NCBI RefSeq assembly: GCF_038811545.1
Contig: NZ_CP133319.1
Span: 4,724,001 to 4,788,000 of the forward strand
Length of the DNA: 64,000 bases
DNA from: Rhodoligotrophos sp. CJ14
GTDB lineage: Bacteria; Pseudomonadota; Alphaproteobacteria; Rhizobiales; Im1
Reading direction: 5' to 3'
The position numbers and the translations under genes are program-made. The notes under the pieces are model-generated. The model had not been told where the DNA came from and did no database searches. It worked only from the letters and a program-made list of their open reading frames with translations. This document shows positions 63,673 to 64,000 of the stretch, in pieces; position 1 is the first letter of the stretch, and each line of letters opens with the position of its first letter.

Positions 63673-64000
63673 ATGCGTGTCGACGATTTTGACTTCGAGC
63701 TGCCGGAGGCATCCATTGCCTTACGGCCGGCCGTGCCGCGTGATGCAGCGCGCCTGCTGGTGGTGCGCCCGGAGTCAACGCGCGAGATCGTCGACAGCAC
63801 CGTGCGCGCGCTCGCCGATCAGCTCACAGCCGGCGATGTGCTCGTGTTCAACGACACCCGCGTCATCCCGGCGCGTCTGACCGGGCGCAGGCTCGGTCGC
63901 GGTGATTACGAGCCGGTGATCGAGGCGACCCTGATCGAGCAGTCTGACGAGGCCACCTGGCTCGCGCTCGCCAAGCCTGGCCGGAAGCTGCAGCCGGGTG
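63673..64000 (+). CDS. queA: S-adenosylmethionine:tRNA ribosyltransferase-isomerase QueA, 5' part
   Basis: The gene runs off the right edge; only the first 109 codons are visible. The N-terminus MRVDDFDFELPEASIALRP and the segment GDVLVFNDTRVIPARLTGRR are diagnostic for QueA, which builds epoxyqueuosine in tRNA from SAM. The ATG at 63673 lies 48 bases after the cyclophilin stop. Confidence 0.95.
   Translation, partial: MRVDDFDFELPEASIALRPAVPRDAARLLVVRPESTREIVDSTVRALADQLTAGDVLVFNDTRVIPARLTGRRLGRGDYEPVIEATLIEQSDEATWLALAKPGRKLQPG

Overview
The window is a GC-rich stretch of alphaproteobacterial chromosome. It is most likely from the Hyphomicrobiales (Rhizobiales) or a near relative. The evidence is a long division and cell-wall cluster in the usual order, a CckA hybrid kinase, a DksA with a single cysteine, a DUF1127 protein, a GyrA with an acidic insert in its C-terminal domain, and a yajC-secD-secF-Mth938-squalene-synthase-like block. 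No genus can be named from the sequence alone. No insertion sequence, phage gene, CRISPR array or rRNA was seen. There is one tRNA, tRNA-Leu(GAG).

Layout. 1-2327 (minus strand): metA, a SixA-like phosphatase and the start of a YcjX-family GTPase-like gene. 2555-3420: two small exported proteins. 3658-20854: the dcw cluster rsmH-ftsL-ftsI-murE-murF-mraY-murD-ftsW-murG-murC-murB-ddl-ftsQ-ftsA, tightly packed with many 4-base stop/start overlaps. 20884-24083 (minus strand): a four-gene block (FAD monooxygenase, 43-residue ORF, AIM24-like protein, pepsin-like aspartic protease) that separates ftsA from ftsZ. 24544-26256: ftsZ with its own long upstream region and a hairpin terminator. 26437-33467: bamD, a divergent MocR-type regulator and PNPOx-like pair, recN and ligA. 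33549-37528: a small ORF, prmA, a DUF1127 gene and an aminopeptidase P. 37525-41265 (minus strand): azlD/azlC, a P-loop protein, an XRE regulator with a DUF2975 membrane protein, and a MoxR ATPase. 41458-50168: dksA, a CDF metal exporter, a FliO-like protein, cckA and an Na+/H+ antiporter with a cyclic-nucleotide domain. 50688-53216: an HxlR regulator, an SDR and a DUF815 ATPase. 53477-57817: yajC-secD-secF, an Mth938-like protein and an NDUFAF6-like protein. 57819-64000: lipB, tRNA-Leu, gyrA, a LysE-type exporter, coaD, a periplasmic cyclophilin and the start of queA.

How the genes fit together. The dcw cluster makes lipid II (MurB-G, MraY, Ddl) and the division machine that uses it (FtsL, I, W, Q, A, Z). 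CckA, at 45 kb, heads the phosphorelay that controls CtrA in this class. A CtrA-like half-site pair and four GANTC sites lie in front of the separated ftsZ, so ftsZ may be cell-cycle timed independently of ftsA.

Most unusual points: the antisense operon between ftsA and ftsZ; an FtsQ with a roughly 280-residue N-terminal extension carrying six LPPVAAAAG-like repeats; the absence of mraZ and lpxC from their usual places; a bacterial pepsin-like protein; and a perfect 21-bp palindrome in front of the DUF2975/XRE pair.
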